A stretch of DNA of 64,000 bases from positions 1-64,000 of the forward strand of contig JAKTNV010000765.1 of the NCBI GenBank assembly GCA_022747635.1, in the 5' to 3' direction. The position numbers and the translations under genes are program-made. The notes under the pieces were generated by a model that saw nothing but the letters and a program-made list of their open reading frames with translations, made no database searches and was not told the DNA's origin. Position 1 is the first letter of the stretch. Each line of letters starts with the position of its first letter. This stretch comes from Hetaerina americana. Its lineage: Eukaryota; Arthropoda; Insecta; Odonata; Calopterygidae. Shown piece after piece: positions 1 to 14,199 of this stretch.

Positions 1-3000
1 AAGTCAATTAGGGAGGGGTGGGGGGAATTGGCACTTTTCATTGGTTATCGGAGAGAAGTAAAACTTTCAAAAAATGGAACGAAAGCCTTAGAAACGCCCA
101 AAACATTGATTCTTAAAACAAAAGAATGCCGTTTTACGCAATATTAATGGATAATTTTCATCTTTGTCATAAATAAAAATACTTTAAACAAAGCATTTTT
201 TGTTGTTTTCATTGATTTTGACAGGGCTTCATAGGTCTCTTTTGGTTTTATTGTCGACAATGAACAACAATCAAGACCAAGGGATCACATATGTGAGACT
301 TGTTTCAAATTAGAAAGACACACTTGAAGTCAATTAGGGAGGATTGGGGGGAATTGGCACTTTTCTTTGGTTAATTGAGAGAAGTAAAACTTTCAAAAAA
401 TGAAACGAAAGCCTTAGAAACGCCCAAAACATTGATTCTTAAAACAAAAGATTGCCGTTTTACGCAATATTAATGGATAATTTTCATCTTTGTCATAAAC
501 AAAAAAACTTTAAACAAAGCATTTTTTGTTGTTTTCATTGATTTTGACAGGGCTTCATAGGTCTCTTTTGGTTTTATTGTCGACAATGAACATCAATCAA
601 GACCAAGGAATCACAAATGTTAGACTTGTTTCAAATTAGAAAGACACACTTGAAGTCAATTAGGCAGGGGTGGGGGAATTGGAACTTTTCATTGGTTAAT
701 CGAGAGAAGTAAAACTTTCAAAAAATGGAACGAAAGCCTTAGAAACGCACAAAACATTGATTCTTAAAACAAAAGAATGCCGTTTTACGCAATATTAATG
801 GATATTTTTCATCTTTGTCATTAACAAAAAAACTTTAAACAAAGCATTTTTTGTTGTTTTCATTGATTTTGACAGGGCTTCATAGGTCTCTTTTGGTTTT
901 ATTGTCGACAATGAACAACAATCAAGACCAAGGAATCACATATGTTAGACTTGTTTCAAATTAGAAAGACACACTTGAAGTCAATTAGGCAGGGGTGGGG
1001 GAATTGGCACTTTTCATTGGTTATCGGAGAGAAGTAAAACTTTCAAAAAATGGAACGCCGAAAACATTGATTCTTAAAACAAAAGATTGCCGTTTTACGC
1101 AATATTAATGGATAATTTTCATCTTTGTCATAAACAAAAAAACTTTAAACAAAGCATTTTTTGTTGTTTTCATTGATTTTGACATGGCTTCATAGGTCTC
1201 TTTTGGTTATATTGTCGACAATGAACAACAATCAAGACCAAGGAATCACATATGTTAGACTTGTTTCAAATTAGAAAGACACACTTGAAGTCTATTAGGC
1301 AGGGTTGGGGGAATTGGCACTTTTCATTGGTTAATGGAGAGAAGTAAAACTTTCAAAAAATGGAACGAAAGCCTTAGAAACGCACAAAACATTGATTCTT
1401 AAAACAAAAGAATGCCGTTTTACGCAATATTAATGGATATTTTTCATCTTTGTCATAAACAAAAAAACTTTAAACAAAGCATTTTTTGTTGTTTTCATTG
1501 ATTTTGACAGGGCTTCATAGGTCTCTTTTGGTTATATTGTCGACAATGAACAACAATCAAGACCAAGGAATCACATATGTTAGACTTGTTTCAAATAAGA
1601 ATGACACACTTGAAGTCAATTAGGCAGGGGTGGGGGAATTGGCACTTTTCATTGGTTATCGGAGAGAAGTAAAACTTTCAAAAAATGGAGCGAAAGCCTT
1701 AGAAACGCCCAAAACATTGATTCTTAAAACAAAAGAATGCCGTTTTACGCAATATTAATGGATAATTTTCATCTTTGTCATAAACAAAAAAACTTTAAAC
1801 AAAGCATTTTTTGTTGTTTTCATTGATTTTGACAGGGCTTCATAGGTCTCTTTTGGTTTTATTGTCGACAATGAACAACAATCAAGACCAAGGAATCACA
1901 TATGTTAGACTTGTTTCAAATAAAAATGACACACTTGAAGTCAATTAGGCAGGGGTGGGGGAATTGGCACTTTTCATTGGTTATCGGAGAGAAGTAAAAC
2001 TTTCAAAAAATGGAGCGAAAGCCTTAGAAACGCCCAAAACATTGATTCTTAAAACAAAAGAATGCCGTTTTACGCAATATTAATGGATAATTTTCATCTT
2101 TGTCATAAACAAAAAAACTTTAAACAAAGCATTTTTTTTTGTTTTCATTGATTTTGACATGGCTTCATAGGTCTCTTTTGGTTATATTGTCGACAATGAA
2201 CAACAATCAAGACCAAGGAATCACATATGTTAGACTTGTTTCAAATTAGAAAGACACACTTGAAGTCAATTAGGGAGGGGTGGGGGAATTGGCACTTTTC
2301 ATTGGTTAATGGAGAGAAGTAAAACTTTCAAAAAATGGAACGAAAGCCTTAGAAACGCACAAAACATTGATTCTTAAAACAAAAGAATGCCGTTTTACGC
2401 AATATTAATGGATATTTTTCATCTTTGTCATAAACAAAAAAACTTTAAACAAAGCATTTTTTGTTGTTTTCATTGATTTTGACAGGGCTTCATAGGTCTC
2501 TTTTGGTTTTATTGTCGACAATGAACAACAATCAAGACCAAGGAATCACATATGTTAGACTTGTTTCAAATTAGAAAGACACACTTGAAGTCAATTAGGC
2601 AGGGGTGGGGGAATTGGCACTTTTCATTGGTTAATGGAGAGAAGTAAAACTTTCAAAAAATGGAACGCCCAAAACATTGATTCTTAAAACAAAAGATTGC
2701 CGTTTTACGCAATATTAATGGATATTTTTCATCTTTGTCATAAACAAAAAAACTTTAAACAAAGCATTTTTTGTTGTTTTCATTGATTTTGACAGGGCTT
2801 CATAGGTCTCTTTTGGTTTTATTGTCGACAATAAACAACAATCAAGACCAAGGAATCACATATGTTAGACTTGTTTCAAATTAGAAAGACACACTTGAAG
2901 TCAATTAGGCAGGGGTGGGGGAATTGGCACTTTTCATTGGTTAATGGAGAGAAGTAAAACTTTCAAAAAATGGAACGCCCAAAACTTTGATTCTTAAAAC

Positions 3001-6000
3001 AAAAGAATGCCGTTTTACGCAATATTAATGGATAATTTTCATCTTTGTCATAAACAAAAAAACTTTAAACAAAGCATTTTTTGTTGTTTTCATTGATTTT
3101 GACAGGGCTTCATAGGTCTCTTTTGGTTTAATTGTCGACAATGAACAACAATCAAGACCAAGGAATCACATATGTTAGACTTTTTTCAAATAAGAATGAC
3201 ACACTTGAAGTCAATTAGGCAGGGTTGGGGGAATTGGCACTTTTCATTGGTTATCGGAGAGAAGTAAAACTTTCAAAAAATGGAACGAAAGCCTTAGAAA
3301 CGCCCAAAACATTGATTCTTAAAACAAAAGAATGCCGTTTTACGCAATATTAATGGATAATTTTCATCTTTGTAATAAACAAAAAAACTTTAAACAAAGC
3401 ATTTTTTGTTGTTTTCATTGATTTTGACAGGGCTTCATAGGTCTCTTTTGGTTTTATTGTCGACAATGAACAACAATCAAGACCAAGGAATCACATATGT
3501 TAGACTTGTTTCAAATAAGAATGACACACTTGAAGTCAATTAGGCAGGGGTGGGGGAATTGGCACTTTTCATTGGTTATCGGAGAGAAGTAAAACTTTCA
3601 AAAAATGGAACAAAAGCCTTAGAAACGCCCAAAACATTGATTCTTAAAACAAAAGAATGCCGTTTTACGCAATATTAATGGATAATTTTCATCTTTGTAA
3701 TAAACAAAAAAACTTTAAACAAAGCATTTTTTGTTGTTTTCATTGATTTTGACAGGGCTTCATAGGTCTCTTTTGGTTTTATTGTCGACAATGAACAACA
3801 ATCAAGACCAAGGAATCACATATGTTAGACTTGTTTCAAATAAGAATGACACACTTGAAGTCAATTAGGCAGGGGTGGGGGAATTGGCACTTTTCATTGG
3901 TTATCGGAGAGAAGTAAAACTTTCAAAAAATGGAGCGAAAGCCTTAGAAACGCCCAAAACATTGATTCTTAAAACAAAAGATTGCCGTTTTACGCAATAT
4001 TAATGGATATTTTTCATCTTTGTAATAAACAAAAAAACTTTAAACAAAGCATTTTTTGTTGTTTTCATTGATTTTGACAGGGCTTCATAGGTCTCTTTTG
4101 GTTTTATTGTCGACAATGAACAACAATCAAGACCAAGGAATCACATATGTTAGACTTTTTTCAAATAAGAATGACACACTTGAAGTCAATTAGGCAGGGT
4201 TGGGGGAATTGGCACTTTTCATTGGTTATCGGAGAGAAGTAAAACTTTCAAAAAATGGAACGAAAGCCTTAGAAACGCCCAAAACATTGATTCTTAAAAC
4301 AAAAGAATGCCGTTTTACGCAATATTAATGGATAATTTTCATCTTTGTCATAAACAAAAAAACTTTAAACAAAGCATTTTTTTTTGTTTTCATTGATTTT
4401 GACATGGCTTCATAGGTCTCTTTTGGTTATATTGTCGACAATGAACAACAATCAAGACCAAGGAATCACATATGTTAGACTTGTTTCAAATTAGAAAGAC
4501 ACACTTGAAGTCTATTAGGCAGGGTTGGGGGAATTGGCACTTTTCATTGGTTAATGGAGAGAAGTAAAACTTTCAAAAAATGGAACGAAAGCCTTAGAAA
4601 CGCACAAAACATTGATTCTTAAAACAAAAGAATGCCGTTTTACGCAATATTAATGGATATTTTTCATCTTTGTCATAAACAAAAAAACTTTAAACAAAGC
4701 ATTTTTTGTTGTTTTCATTGATTTTGACAGGGCTTCATAGGTCTCTTTTGGTTTTATTGTCGACAATGAACAACAATCAAGACCAAGGAATCACAAATGT
4801 TAGACTTGTTTCAAATTAGAAAGACACACTTGAAGTCAATTAGGCAGGGGTGGGGGAATTGGAACTTTTCATTGGTTAATCGAGAGAAGTAAAACTTTCA
4901 AAAAATGGAACGAAAGCCTTAGAAACGCACAAAACATTGATTCTTAAAACAAAAGAATGCCGTTTTACGCAATATTAATGGATATTTCTCATCTTTGTCA
5001 TAAACAAAAAAACTTTAAACAAAGCATTTTTTGTTGTTTTCATTGATTTTGACAGGGCTTCATAGGTCTCTTTTGGTTTTATTGTCGACAATGAACAACA
5101 ATCAAGACCAAGGAATCACATATGTTAGACTTGTTTCAAATTAGAAAGACACACTTGAAGTCAATTAGGCAGGGGTGGGGGAATTGGCACTTTTCATTGG
5201 TTAATGGAGAGAAGTAAAACTTTCAAAAAATGGAACGCCCAAAACATTGATTCTTAAAACAAAAGATTGCCGTTTTACGCAATATTAATGGATATTTTTC
5301 ATCTTTGTCATAAACAAAAAAACTTTAAACAAAGCATTTTTTGTTGTTTTCATTGATTTTGACAGGGCTTCATAGGTCTCTTTTGGTTTTATTGTCGACA
5401 ATGAACAACAATCAAGACCAAGGAATCACATATGTTAGACTTGTTTCAAATTAGAAAGACACACTTGAAGTCAATTAGGCAGGGGTGGGGGAATTGGCAC
5501 TTTTCATTGGTTAATGGAGAGAAGTAAAACTTTCAAAAAATGGAACGCCCAAAACTTTGATTCTTAAAACAAAAGAATGCCGTTTTACGCAATATTAATG
5601 GATAATTTTCATCTTTGTCATAAACAAAAAAACTTTAAACAAAGCATTTTTTGTTGTTTTCATTGATTTTGACAGGGCTTCATAGGTCTCTTTTGGTTTT
5701 ATTGTCGACAATGAACAACAATCAAGACCAAGGAATCACATATGTTAGACTTTTTTCAAATAAGAATGACACACTTGAAGTCAATTAGGCAGGGGTGGGG
5801 GAATTGGCACTTTTCATTGGTTATCGGAGAGAAGTAAAACTTTCAAAAAATGGAGCGAAAGCCTTAGAAACGCCCAAAACATTGATTCTTAAAACAAAAG
5901 AATGCCGTTTTACGCAATATTAATGGATAATTTTCATCTTTGTAATAAACAAAAAAACTTTAAACAAAGCATTTTTTGTTGTTTTCATTGATTTTGACAG

Positions 6001-8150
6001 GGCTTCATAGGTCTCTTTTGGTTTTATTGTCGACAATGAACAACAATCAAGACCAAGGAATCACATATGTTAGACTTGTTTCAAATAAGAATGACACACT
6101 TGAAGTCAATTAGGCAGGGGTGGGGGAATTGGCACTTTTCATTGGTTATCGGAGAGAAGTAAAACTTTCAAAAAATGGATCGAAAGCCTTAGAAACGCCC
6201 AAAACATTGATTCTTAAAACAAAAGAATGCCGTTTTACGCAATATTAATGGATAATTTTCATCTTTGTAATAAACAAAAAAACTTTAAACAAAGCATTTT
6301 TTGTTGTTTTCATTGATTTTGACAGGGCTTCATAGGTCTCTTTTGGTTTTATTGTCGACAATGAACAACAATCAAGACCAAGGAATCACATATGTTAGAC
6401 TTGTTTCAAATAAGAATGACACACTTGAAGTCAATTAGGCAGGGGTGGGGGAATTGGCACTTTTCATTGGTTATCGGAGAGAAGTAAAACTTTCAAAAAA
6501 TGGAGCGAAAGCCTTAGAAACGCCCAAAACATTGATTCTTAAAACAAAAGATTGCCGTTTTACGCAATATTAATGGATATTTTTCATCTTTGTAATAAAC
6601 AAAAAAACTTTAAACAAAGCATTTTTTGTTGTTTTCAATGATTTTGACAGGGCTTCATAGGTCTCTTTTGGTTTTATTGTCGACAATGAACAACAATCAA
6701 GACCAAGGAATCACATATGTTAGACTTGTTTCAAATAAGAATGACACACTTGAAGTCAATTAGGCAGGGGTGGGGGAATTGGCACTTTTCATTGGTTATC
6801 GGAGAGAAGTAAAACTTTCAAAAAATGGAACGAAAGCCTTAGAAACGCCCAAAACATTGATTCTTAAAACAAAAGATTGCCGTTTTACGCAATATTAATG
6901 GATATTTTTCATCTTTGTCATAAACAAAAAAACTTTAAACAAAGCATTTTTTGTTGTTTTCATTGATTTTGACAGGGCTTCATAGGTCTCTTTTGGTTTT
7001 ATTGCCGACAATGAACAACAATCAAGACCAAGGAATCACATATGTTAGACTTGTTTCAAATAAGAATGACACACTTGAAGTCAATTAGGCAGGGGTGGGG
7101 GAACTGGCACTTTTCATTGGTTAATTGAGAGAAGTAAAACTTTCAAAAAATGGAACGAAAGCCTTAGAAACGCCCAAAACATTGATTCTTAAAACAAAAG
7201 AATGCCGTTTTATACGCAATATTAATGGATAATTTTCATCTTTGTCATAAACAAAAAAACTTTAAACAAAGCATTTTTTGTTGTTTTTCATTGATTTTGA
7301 CAGGGCTTCATAGGTCTCTTTTGGTTTTATTGTCGACAATGAACAACAATCAAGACCAAGGAATCACATATGTTAGACTTGTTTCAAATAAGAATGACAC
7401 ACTTGAAGTCAATTAGGCAGGGGTGGGGGAATTGGCACTTTTCATTGGTTATCGGAGAGAAGTAAAACTTTCAAAAAATGGAACGAAAGCCTTAGAAACG
7501 CCCAAAACATTGATTCTTAAAACAAAAGATTGCCGTTTTACGCAATATTAATGGATATTTTTCATCTTTGTCATAAACAAAAAAACTTTAAACAAAGCAT
7601 TTTTCGTTGTTTTCATTGATTTTGACAGGGCTTCATAGGTCTCTTTTGGTTTTATTGTCGACAATGAACAACAATCAAGACCAAGGAATCACATATGTTA
7701 GACTTGTTTCAAATAAGAATGACACACTTGAAGTCAATTAGGCAGGGGTGGGGGAATTGGCACTTTTCATTGGTTATCGGAGAGAAGTAAAACTTTCAAA
7801 AAATGGAACGAAAGCCTTAGAAACGCCCAAAACATTGATTCTTAAAACAAAAGATTGCCGTTTTACGCAATATTAATGGATATTTTTCATCTTTGTCATA
7901 AACAAAAAAACTTTAAACAAAGCATTTTTTGTTGTTTTCATTGATTTTGACAGGGCTTCATAGGTCTCTTTTGGTTTTATTGCCGACAATGAACAACAAT
8001 CAAGACCAAGGAATCACATATGTTAGACTTGTTTCAAATAAGAATGACACACTTGAAGTCAATTAGGCAGGGGTGGGGGAATTGGCACTTTTCATTGGTT
8101 AATTGAGAGAAGTAAAACTTTCAAAAAATGGAACGAAAGCCTTAGAAACG
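1..8150. repeat. Satellite array, subfamily A, left block
   Basis: Head-to-tail monomers of about 325 bp, read from successive GTCGAC sites at 253, 579, 904, 1214, 1539, 1864, 2189, 2514 and onward (steps 325 or 326, with some of 310). Subfamily A is marked by GGCTTCATAGG after the T-rich stretch, by AAATTAGAAAGACACAC or AAATAAGAATGACACAC, and by the G-rich run GGCAGGGGTGGGGG. Five monomers lack the same 15 bp (junctions near 1056, 2661, 2971, 5231, 5541). The lost segment lies between two AACG repeats, which suggests slippage. Most monomers carry the 12 bp palindrome ATTGTCGACAAT. No credible coding sequence is present. Confidence 0.97.
2514..6670. repeat. Higher-order repeat of 8 monomers, 2570 bp period
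   Basis: A unit of six 325 bp and two 310 bp monomers repeats with a period of exactly 2570 bp. Matching landmarks: the 15 bp deletion junctions 2661/5231 and 2971/5541, the TTTTTTCAAA variant 3181/5751, and the TGTAATAAAC variant 3371/5941, 3696/6266 and 4021/6591. About 1.6 units are visible. The register fails upstream, where the GACATGG variant recurs at 2245 bp (2160/4405), one monomer short, as unequal exchange would produce. Boundaries are approximate. Confidence 0.85.
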
Positions 8151-8410
8151 CCCAGAACATTGGTTCTTAAAACAAAAGAATGCCGTTTTACGCAATATTA
8201 ATGGATATGTGTCCTCTTTGTCATAAACAAAAAAACTTTAAACAGAGCATTTTTTGTCGTTTTTCTTGATTTTGACAGGGATTCATTGGTCTCTTTCGTT
8301 TGATTGTCGACAATGAACAACAATCAGGACGAAGGAATCACATCTGTGTGAGACTTGTTTCAATTGAGAATGCCACATTTGTAGTCAATTAGGGAGGGAT
8401 GGGGGGAATT
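8151..8410. repeat. Isolated subfamily B-like monomer in the A array
   Basis: This stretch has the B hallmarks CCCAGAACATTGGTTC, GGATATGTGTCCTC, TTTTTGTCGTTTTTC, GGGATTCATTGG, AACAATCAGGAC and CAATTGAGAATGCCACATTTG. Its neighbours on both sides are A monomers. The nearest B block begins about 22 kb to the right. It may be an ancestral remnant, a gene-conversion tract or the product of an unequal exchange. Ends are approximate to about 20 bp. Confidence 0.85.
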
Positions 8411-11400
8411 GGCACTTTTCATTGGTTAATTGAGAGAAGTAAAACTTTCAAAAAATGGAACGAAAGCCTTAGAAACGCCCAAAACATTGATTCTTAAAAC
8501 AAAAGAATGCCGTTTTACGCAATATTAATGGATATTTTTCATCTTTGTTATAAATAAAAAAACTTTAAACAAAGCATTTTTTGTTGTTTTCATTGATTTT
8601 GACAGGGCTTCATAGGTCTCTTTTGGTTTTATTGTCGACAATGAACAACAATCAAGACCAAGGAATCACATATGTTAGACTTGTTTCAAATAAGAATGAC
8701 ACACTTGAAGTCAATTAGGCAGGGGTGGGGGAATTGGCACTTTTCATTGGTTAATTGAGAGAAGTAAAACTTTCAAAAAATGGAACGAAAGCCTTAGAAA
8801 CGCCCAAAACATTGATTCTTAAAACAAAAGAATGCCGTTTTACGCAATATTAATGGATATTTTTCATCTTTGTCATAAATAAAAAAACTTTAAACAAAGC
8901 ATTTTTTGTTGTTTTCATTGATTTTGACAGGGCTTCATAGGTCTCTTTTGGTTTTATTGTCGACAATGAACAACAATCAAGACCAAGGAATCACATATGT
9001 TAGACTTGTTTCAAATTAGAAAGACACACTTAAAGTCAATTAGGCAGGGGTGGGGGAATTGGCACTTTTCATTGGTTAATGGAGAGAAGTAAAACTTTCA
9101 AAAAATGGAACGAAAGCCTTAGAAACGCCCAAAACATTGATTCTTAAAACAAAATAATGCCGTTTTACGCAATATTAATGGATATTTTTCATCTTTGTCA
9201 TAAACAAAAAAACTTTAAACAAAGCATTTTTTGTTGTTTTCATTGATTTTGACAGGGCTTCATAGGTCTCTTTTGGTTTTATTGTCGACAATGAACAACA
9301 ATCAAGACCAAGGAATCACATATGTTAGACTTGTTTCAAATTAGAAAGACACACTTGAAGTCAATTAGGCAGGGGGGGGAATTGGAACTTTTCATTGGTT
9401 ATCGGAGAGAAGTAAAACTTTCAAAAAATGGAACGAAAGCCTTAGAAACGCCCAAAACATTGATTCTTAAAACAAAAGATTGCCGTTTTACGCAATATTA
9501 ATGGATATTTTTCATCTTTGTAATAAACAAAAAAACTTTAAACAAAGCTTTTTTTGTTGTTTTCATTGATTTTGACAGGGCTTCATAGGTCTCTTTTGGT
9601 TTTATTGCCAACAATGAACAACAATCAAGACCAAGGAATCACATATGTTAGACTTGTTTCAAATTAGAAAGACACACTTGAAGTCAATTAGGCAGGGGTG
9701 GGGGAATTGGCACTTTTCATTGGTTATCGGAGAGAAGTAAAACTTTCAAAAAATGGAACGAAAGCCTTAGAAACGCCCAAAACATTGATTCTTAAAACAA
9801 AAGATTGCCGTTTTACGCAATATTAATGGATATTTTTCATCTTTGTCATAAACAAAAAAACTTTAAACAAAGCATTTTTTGTTGTTTTCATTGATTTTGA
9901 CAGGGCTTCATAGGTCTCTTTTGGTTTTATTGTCGACAATGAACAACAATCAAGACCAAGGAATCACATATGTTAGACTTGTTTCAAATAAGAATGACAC
10001 ACTTGAAGTCAATTAGGCAGGGGTGGGGGAATTGGCACTTTTCATTGGTTATCGGAGAGAAGTAAAACTTTCAAAAAATGGAACGAAAGCTTTAGAAACG
10101 CCCAAAACATTGATTCTTAAAACAAAAGAATGCCGTTTTCCGCAAAATTAATGGATAATTTTCATCTTTGTCATAAATAAAAAAACTTTAAACAAAGCAT
10201 TTTTTGTTGTTTTCATTGATTTTGACAGGGCTTCATAGGTCTCTTTTGGTTTTATTGTCGACAATGAACAACAATCAAGACCAAGGAATCACATATGTTA
10301 GACTTGTTTCAAATAAGAATGACACACTTGAAGTCAATTAGGCAGGGGTGGGGGAATGGGCACTTTTCATTGGTTAATTGAGAGAAGTAAAACTTTCAAA
10401 AAATGGAACGAAAGCCTTAGAAACGCCCAAAACATTGATTCTTAAAACAAAAGATTGCCGTTTTACGCAATATTAATGGATATTTTTCATCTTTGTCATA
10501 AACAAAAAAACTTTAAACAAAGCATTTTTTGTTGTTTTCATTGATTTTGACAGGGCTTCATAGGTCTCTTTTGGTTTTATTGTCGACAATGAACAACAAT
10601 CAAGACCAAGGAATCACATATGTTAGACTTGTTTCAAATAGGAATGACACACTTGAAGTCAATTAGGCAGGGGTGGGGGAATTGGCACTTTTCATTGGTT
10701 AATTGAGAGAAGTAAAACTTTCAAAAAATGGAACGAAAGCCTTAGAAACGCCCAAAACATTGATTCTTAAAACAAAAGAATGCCGTTTTACGCAATATTA
10801 ATGGATATTTTTCATCTTTGTCATAAATAAAAAAACTTTAAACAAAGCATTTTTTGTTGTTTTCATTGATTTTGACAGGGCTTCATAGGTCTCTTTTGGT
10901 TTTATTGTCGACAATGAACAACAATCAAGACCAAGGAATCACATATGTTAGACTTGTTTCAAATTAGAAAGACACACTTGAAGTCAATTAGGCAGGGGTG
11001 GGGGAATTGGCACTTTTCATTGGTTAATTGAGAGAAGTAAAACTTTCAAAAAATGGAACGAAAGCCTTAGAAACGCCCAAAACATTGATTCTTAAAACAA
11101 AAGATTGCCGTTTTACGCAATATTAATGGATATTTTTCATCTTTGTAATAAACAAAAAACTTTAAACAAAGCATTTTTTGTTGTTTTCATTGATTTTGAC
11201 AGGGCTTCATAGGTCTCTTTTGGTTTTATTGTCGACAATGAACAACAATCAAGACCAAGGAATCACATATGTTAGACTTGTTTCAAATAGGAATGACACA
11301 CTTGAAGTCAATTAGGCAGGGGTGGGGGAATGGGCACTTTTCATTGGTTAATTGAGAGAAGTAAAACTTTCAAAAAATGGAACGAAAGCCTTAGAAACGC

Positions 11401-14199
11401 CCAAAACATTGATTCTTAAAACAAAAGATTGCCGTTTTACGCAATATTAATGGATATTTTTCATCTTTGTCATAAATAAAAAAACTTTAAACAAAGCATT
11501 TTTTGTTGTTTTCATTGATTTTGACAGGGCTTCATAGGTCTCTTTTGGTTTTATTGTCGACAATGAACAACAATCAAGACCAAGGAATCACATATGTTAG
11601 ACTTGTTTCAAATTAGAAAGACACACTTGAAGTCAATTAGGCAGGGGTGGGGGAATTGGCACTTTTCATTGGTTATCGGAGAGAAGTAAAACTTTCAAAA
11701 AATGGAACGAAAGCCTTAGAAACGCCCAAAACATTGATTCTTAAAACAAAAGAATGCCGTTTTACGCAATATTAATGGATAATTTTCATCTTTGTCATAA
11801 ATAAAAAAACTTTAAACAAAGCATTTTTTGTTGTTTTCATTGATTTTGACAGGGCTTCATAGGTCTCTTTTGGTTTTATTGTCGACAATGAACAACAATC
11901 AAGACCAAGGAATCACATAAATTAGACTTGTTTCAAATAAGAATGACACACTTGAAGTCAATTAGGCCGGGGTGGGGGAATTGGCACTTTTCATTGGTTA
12001 ATTGAGAGAAGTAAAACTTTCAAAAAATGGAACGAAAGCCTTAGAAACGCCCAAAACATTGATTCTTAAAACAAAAGATTGCCGTTTTACGCAATATTAA
12101 TGGATATTTTTCATCTTTGTAATAAACAAAAAAACTTTAAACAAAGCATTTTTTGTTGTTTTCATTGATTTTGACAGGGCTTCATAGGTCTCTTTTGGTT
12201 TTATTGCCGACAATGAACAACAATCAAGACCAAGGAATCACATATGTTAGACTTGTTTCAAATTAGAAAGACACACTTGAAGTCAATTAGGCAGGGGTGG
12301 GGGAATTGGCACTTTTCATTGGTTATCGGAGAGAAGTAAAACTTTCAAAAAATGGAACAAAAGCCTTAGAAACGCCCAAAACATTGATTCTTAAAACAAA
12401 AGATTGCCGTTTTACGCAATATTAATGGATATTTTTCATCTTTGTCATAAACAAAAAAACTTTAAACAAAGCATTTTTTGTTGTTTTCATTGATTTTGAC
12501 AGGGCTTCATAGGTCTCTTTTGGTTTTATTGTCGACAATGAACAACAATCAAGACCAAGGAATCACATATGTTAGACTTGTTTCAAATAAGAATGACACA
12601 CTTGAAGTCAATTAGGCAGGGGTGGGGGAATTGGCACTTTTCATTGGTTAATTGAGAGAAGTAAAACTTTCAAAAAATGGAACGAAAGCCTTAGAAACGC
12701 CCAAAACATTGATTCTTAAAACAAAAGAATGCCGTTTTACGCAATTTTAATGGATATTTTTCATCTTTGTCATAAACAAAAAAACTTTAAACAAAGCATT
12801 TTTTGTTGTTTTCATTGATTTTGACAGGGCTTCATAGGTCTCTTTTGGTTTGATTGTCGACAATGAACAACAATCAAGATCAAGGAATCACAAATGTTAG
12901 ACTTGTTTCAAATTAGAAAGACACACTTGAAGTCAATTAGGCAGGGGTGGGGGAATTGGCACTTTTCATTGGTTATCGGAGAGAAGTAAAACTTTCAAAA
13001 AATGGAACGAAAGCCTTAGAAACGCCCAAAACATTGATTCTTAAAACAAAAGAATGGCGTTTTACGAAATATTAATGGATATTTTTCATCTTTGTCATAA
13101 ACAAAAAAAACTTTAAACAAAGCATTTTTTGTTGTTTTCATTGATTTTGACAGGGCTTCATAGGTCTCTTTTGGTTTGATTGTCGACAATGAACAACAAT
13201 CAAGACCAAGGAATCACAAATGTTAGACTTGTTTCAAATTAGAAAGACACACTTGAAGTCAATTAGGCAGGGGTGGGGGAATTGGCACTTTTCATTGGTT
13301 ATCGGAGAGAAGTAAAACTTTCAAAAAATGGAACGAAAGCCTTAGAAACGCCCAAAACATTGATTCTTAAAACAAAAGAATGCCGTTTTACGCAATATTA
13401 ATGGATATTTTTCTTCTTTGTCATAAACAAAAAAACTTTAAACAAAGCATTTTTTGTTGTTTTCATTGATTTTGACAGGGCTTCATAGGTCTCTTTTGGT
13501 TTGATTGTCGACAATGAACAACAATCAAGACCAAGGAATCACAAATGTTAGACTTGTTTCAAATTAGAAAGACACACTTGAAGTCAATTAGGCAGGGGTG
13601 GGGGAATTGGCACTTTTCATTGGTTATCGGAGAGAAGTAAAACTTTCAAAAAATGGAACGAAAGCCTTAGAAACGCCCAAAACATTGATTCTTAAAACAA
13701 AAGAATGCCGTTTTACGCAATATTAATGGATATTTTTCATCTTTGTCATAAACAAAAAAACTTTAAACAAAGCATTTTTTGTTGTTTTCATTGATTTTGA
13801 CAGGGCTTCATAGGTCTCTTTTGGTTTGATTGTCGACAATGAACAACAATCAAGACCAAGGAATCACAAATGTTAGACTTGTTTCAAATTAGAAAGACAC
13901 ACTTGAAGTCAATTAGGCAGGAGTGGGGGAATTGGCACTTTTCATTGGTTATCGGAGAGAAGTAAAACTTTCAAAAAATGGAACGAAAGCCTTAGAAACG
14001 CCCAAAACATTGATTCTTAAAACAAAAGAATGCCGTTTTACGCAATATTAATGGATATTTTTCATCTTTGTCATAAACAAAAAAACTTTAAACAAAGCAT
14101 TTTTTGTTGTTTTCATTGATTTTGACAGGGCTTCATAGGTCTCTTTTGGTTTGATTGTCGACAATGAACAACAATCAAGACCAAGGCATCACATATGTT

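Noticed and set aside
7225..7416. Open frames of about 60-73 codons in the satellite (such as 7225-7416, 28259-28444, 40452-40643, 54628-54816, 57440-57661)
   Set aside because: They are different phases of the tandem monomer that happen to lack a stop. They recur at monomer or higher-order spacing, with no domain or start context.
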